Assembly: GCA_020200995.1 (NCBI GenBank)
Contig: JAIVHQ010000078.1
Location: 1 to 5,091, forward strand
Direction of reading: 5' to 3'
From: Flavobacteriales bacterium
GTDB taxonomy: Bacteria > Bacteroidota > Bacteroidia > Flavobacteriales_D > Cryomorphaceae
Length of the DNA: 5,091 nucleotides
Shown here: positions 4,586 through 5,091 of the stretch, in pieces
Layout: each line of letters begins with the position of its first letter
How positions within the stretch are numbered: position 1 is the first letter of the stretch
Translations under genes and position numbers: made by a program
Notes under the pieces: generated by a model
Database searches by the model: none
The model's input: only the letters and a program-made list of their open reading frames with translations
What the model was told of the DNA's origin: nothing

Positions 4586-5091
4586 TCAATTTGCTTTTTA
4601 CTTGTTCATAGAAAGAGTCGACCCAAAGGCTGTACTGCGCTGCCGAAGGGTGTAAATTGTCGGGGGCGAGCATGCCGGGCACGCCCTCGGCATCGCGCGA
4701 TATGTCGGTGATGTTGAAGTAGCTCACGCCGTAGTCGGCCGCGATGGTGCTGTTCATGGCGTTGAATGCGTCGATCTCCGCCGCGATGGTATCGCTGTTC
4801 ATGCTTTCCGCAAAGGGGGTGACCCCGTAATCGGGGATGGAAACCACAAACACCCGTTCGGCCTCATCCGCTGCCAGTTCGATGGCTCTGGCGAGCAGGA
4901 TTTCAAATTGCTCGGTGTACTCATCGATCGGACGGTTTTCATACTGATTGTTCACACCGATGAGCAGAGATACCAGGCGGTAAGTGGTGTCGATGTTGGC
5001 GTTGTTTACGGCGTTGATGAGTTTGGCAGTTGTCCATCTGTTCTGTGCAATGAAGCGCACGGGGGCCACTTTAAAATTTGTCTCGGCATCC
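4578..5091 (-). CDS. SGNH/GDSL-family hydrolase, N-terminus beyond window edge
   Basis: The frame is open from the right edge to TAG at 4578-4580; the visible 170 residues are the C-terminal part of a serine hydrolase of the SGNH type (esterase or lipase-like). Block III appears as LLIGVNNQY, where the first Asn of GVNN (bases 4944-4958) would serve the oxyanion hole. Block V appears as DNLHPS, supplying the catalytic Asp and His (codons 4659-4661 and 4650-4652). RFIAQNRWTTAKL near the edge resembles the segment between blocks I and III. The nucleophile Ser (GDS block) and any signal peptide lie off the window. A GTG at 5067-5069 is in frame but is not the real start, since homologous sequence (DAETNFKV) continues upstream of it. 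The substrate is unknown; SGNH members remove acyl groups from lipids or glycans. The gene overlaps the downstream barrel gene by 8 bp, so the two are probably co-transcribed. Confidence 0.9.
   Translation of the reverse strand, partial: DAETNFKVAPVRFIAQNRWTTAKLINAVNNANIDTTYRLVSLLIGVNNQYENRPIDEYTEQFEILLARAIELAADEAERVFVVSIPDYGVTPFAESMNSDTIAAEIDAFNAMNSTIAADYGVSYFNITDISRDAEGVPGMLAPDNLHPSAAQYSLWVDSFYEQVKSKLND

Overview
The window looks like chromosomal DNA of a Bacteroidota bacterium. The signs are: two exported proteins with short signal peptides ending in Gln-rich 'AQ' junctions, an outer-membrane beta-barrel ending in Phe, a tRNA gene without an encoded CCA, a TAnnTTTG-type -7 promoter box in front of that tRNA, and no clear Shine-Dalgarno sequences before the start codons. 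The exact lineage cannot be read from the sequence.

Layout. (1) 1-1340, minus strand: a DUF1800 protein with a signal peptide, cut by the left edge before its C-terminus. (2) 1341-1443: a short divergent intergenic gap. (3) 1444-2547, plus strand: a complete GT4-type glycosyltransferase. (4) 2548-3470: about 920 bp without a credible gene, lying between the 3' end of the glycosyltransferase and the 3' end of a tRNA gene, and packed with repeats. These are a TGAAAAG-like microsatellite that begins in the glycosyltransferase stop codon, two full and one decayed copy of a long palindromic element (family A, about 200 bp period), three copies of a second hairpin-bearing element (family B), a 28-bp near-perfect hairpin, and a bidirectional terminator. 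(5) 3471-3544, minus strand: tRNA-Arg(ACG) with a likely promoter and a leader hairpin upstream. (6) 3650-4585, minus strand: a predicted outer-membrane beta-barrel protein. (7) 4578-5091, minus strand: an SGNH/GDSL hydrolase, N-terminus off the right edge, overlapping the barrel gene by 8 bp and so probably in one operon with it.

The protein genes suggest cell-envelope and export functions (glycan assembly, a surface hydrolase, an outer-membrane protein), but no single pathway links them. The most interesting part is the repeat block. Its elements fold into long hairpins, family A shows one compensatory base-pair change between copies, and families A and B join in register at a shared GGGCGGGATTGCT sequence. 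I read this as a cluster of small, probably non-coding, palindromic repeats in a convergent intergenic space. There is no sign of a transposase, CRISPR array, toxin-antitoxin pair or defence gene, and I do not claim a new multi-gene system.
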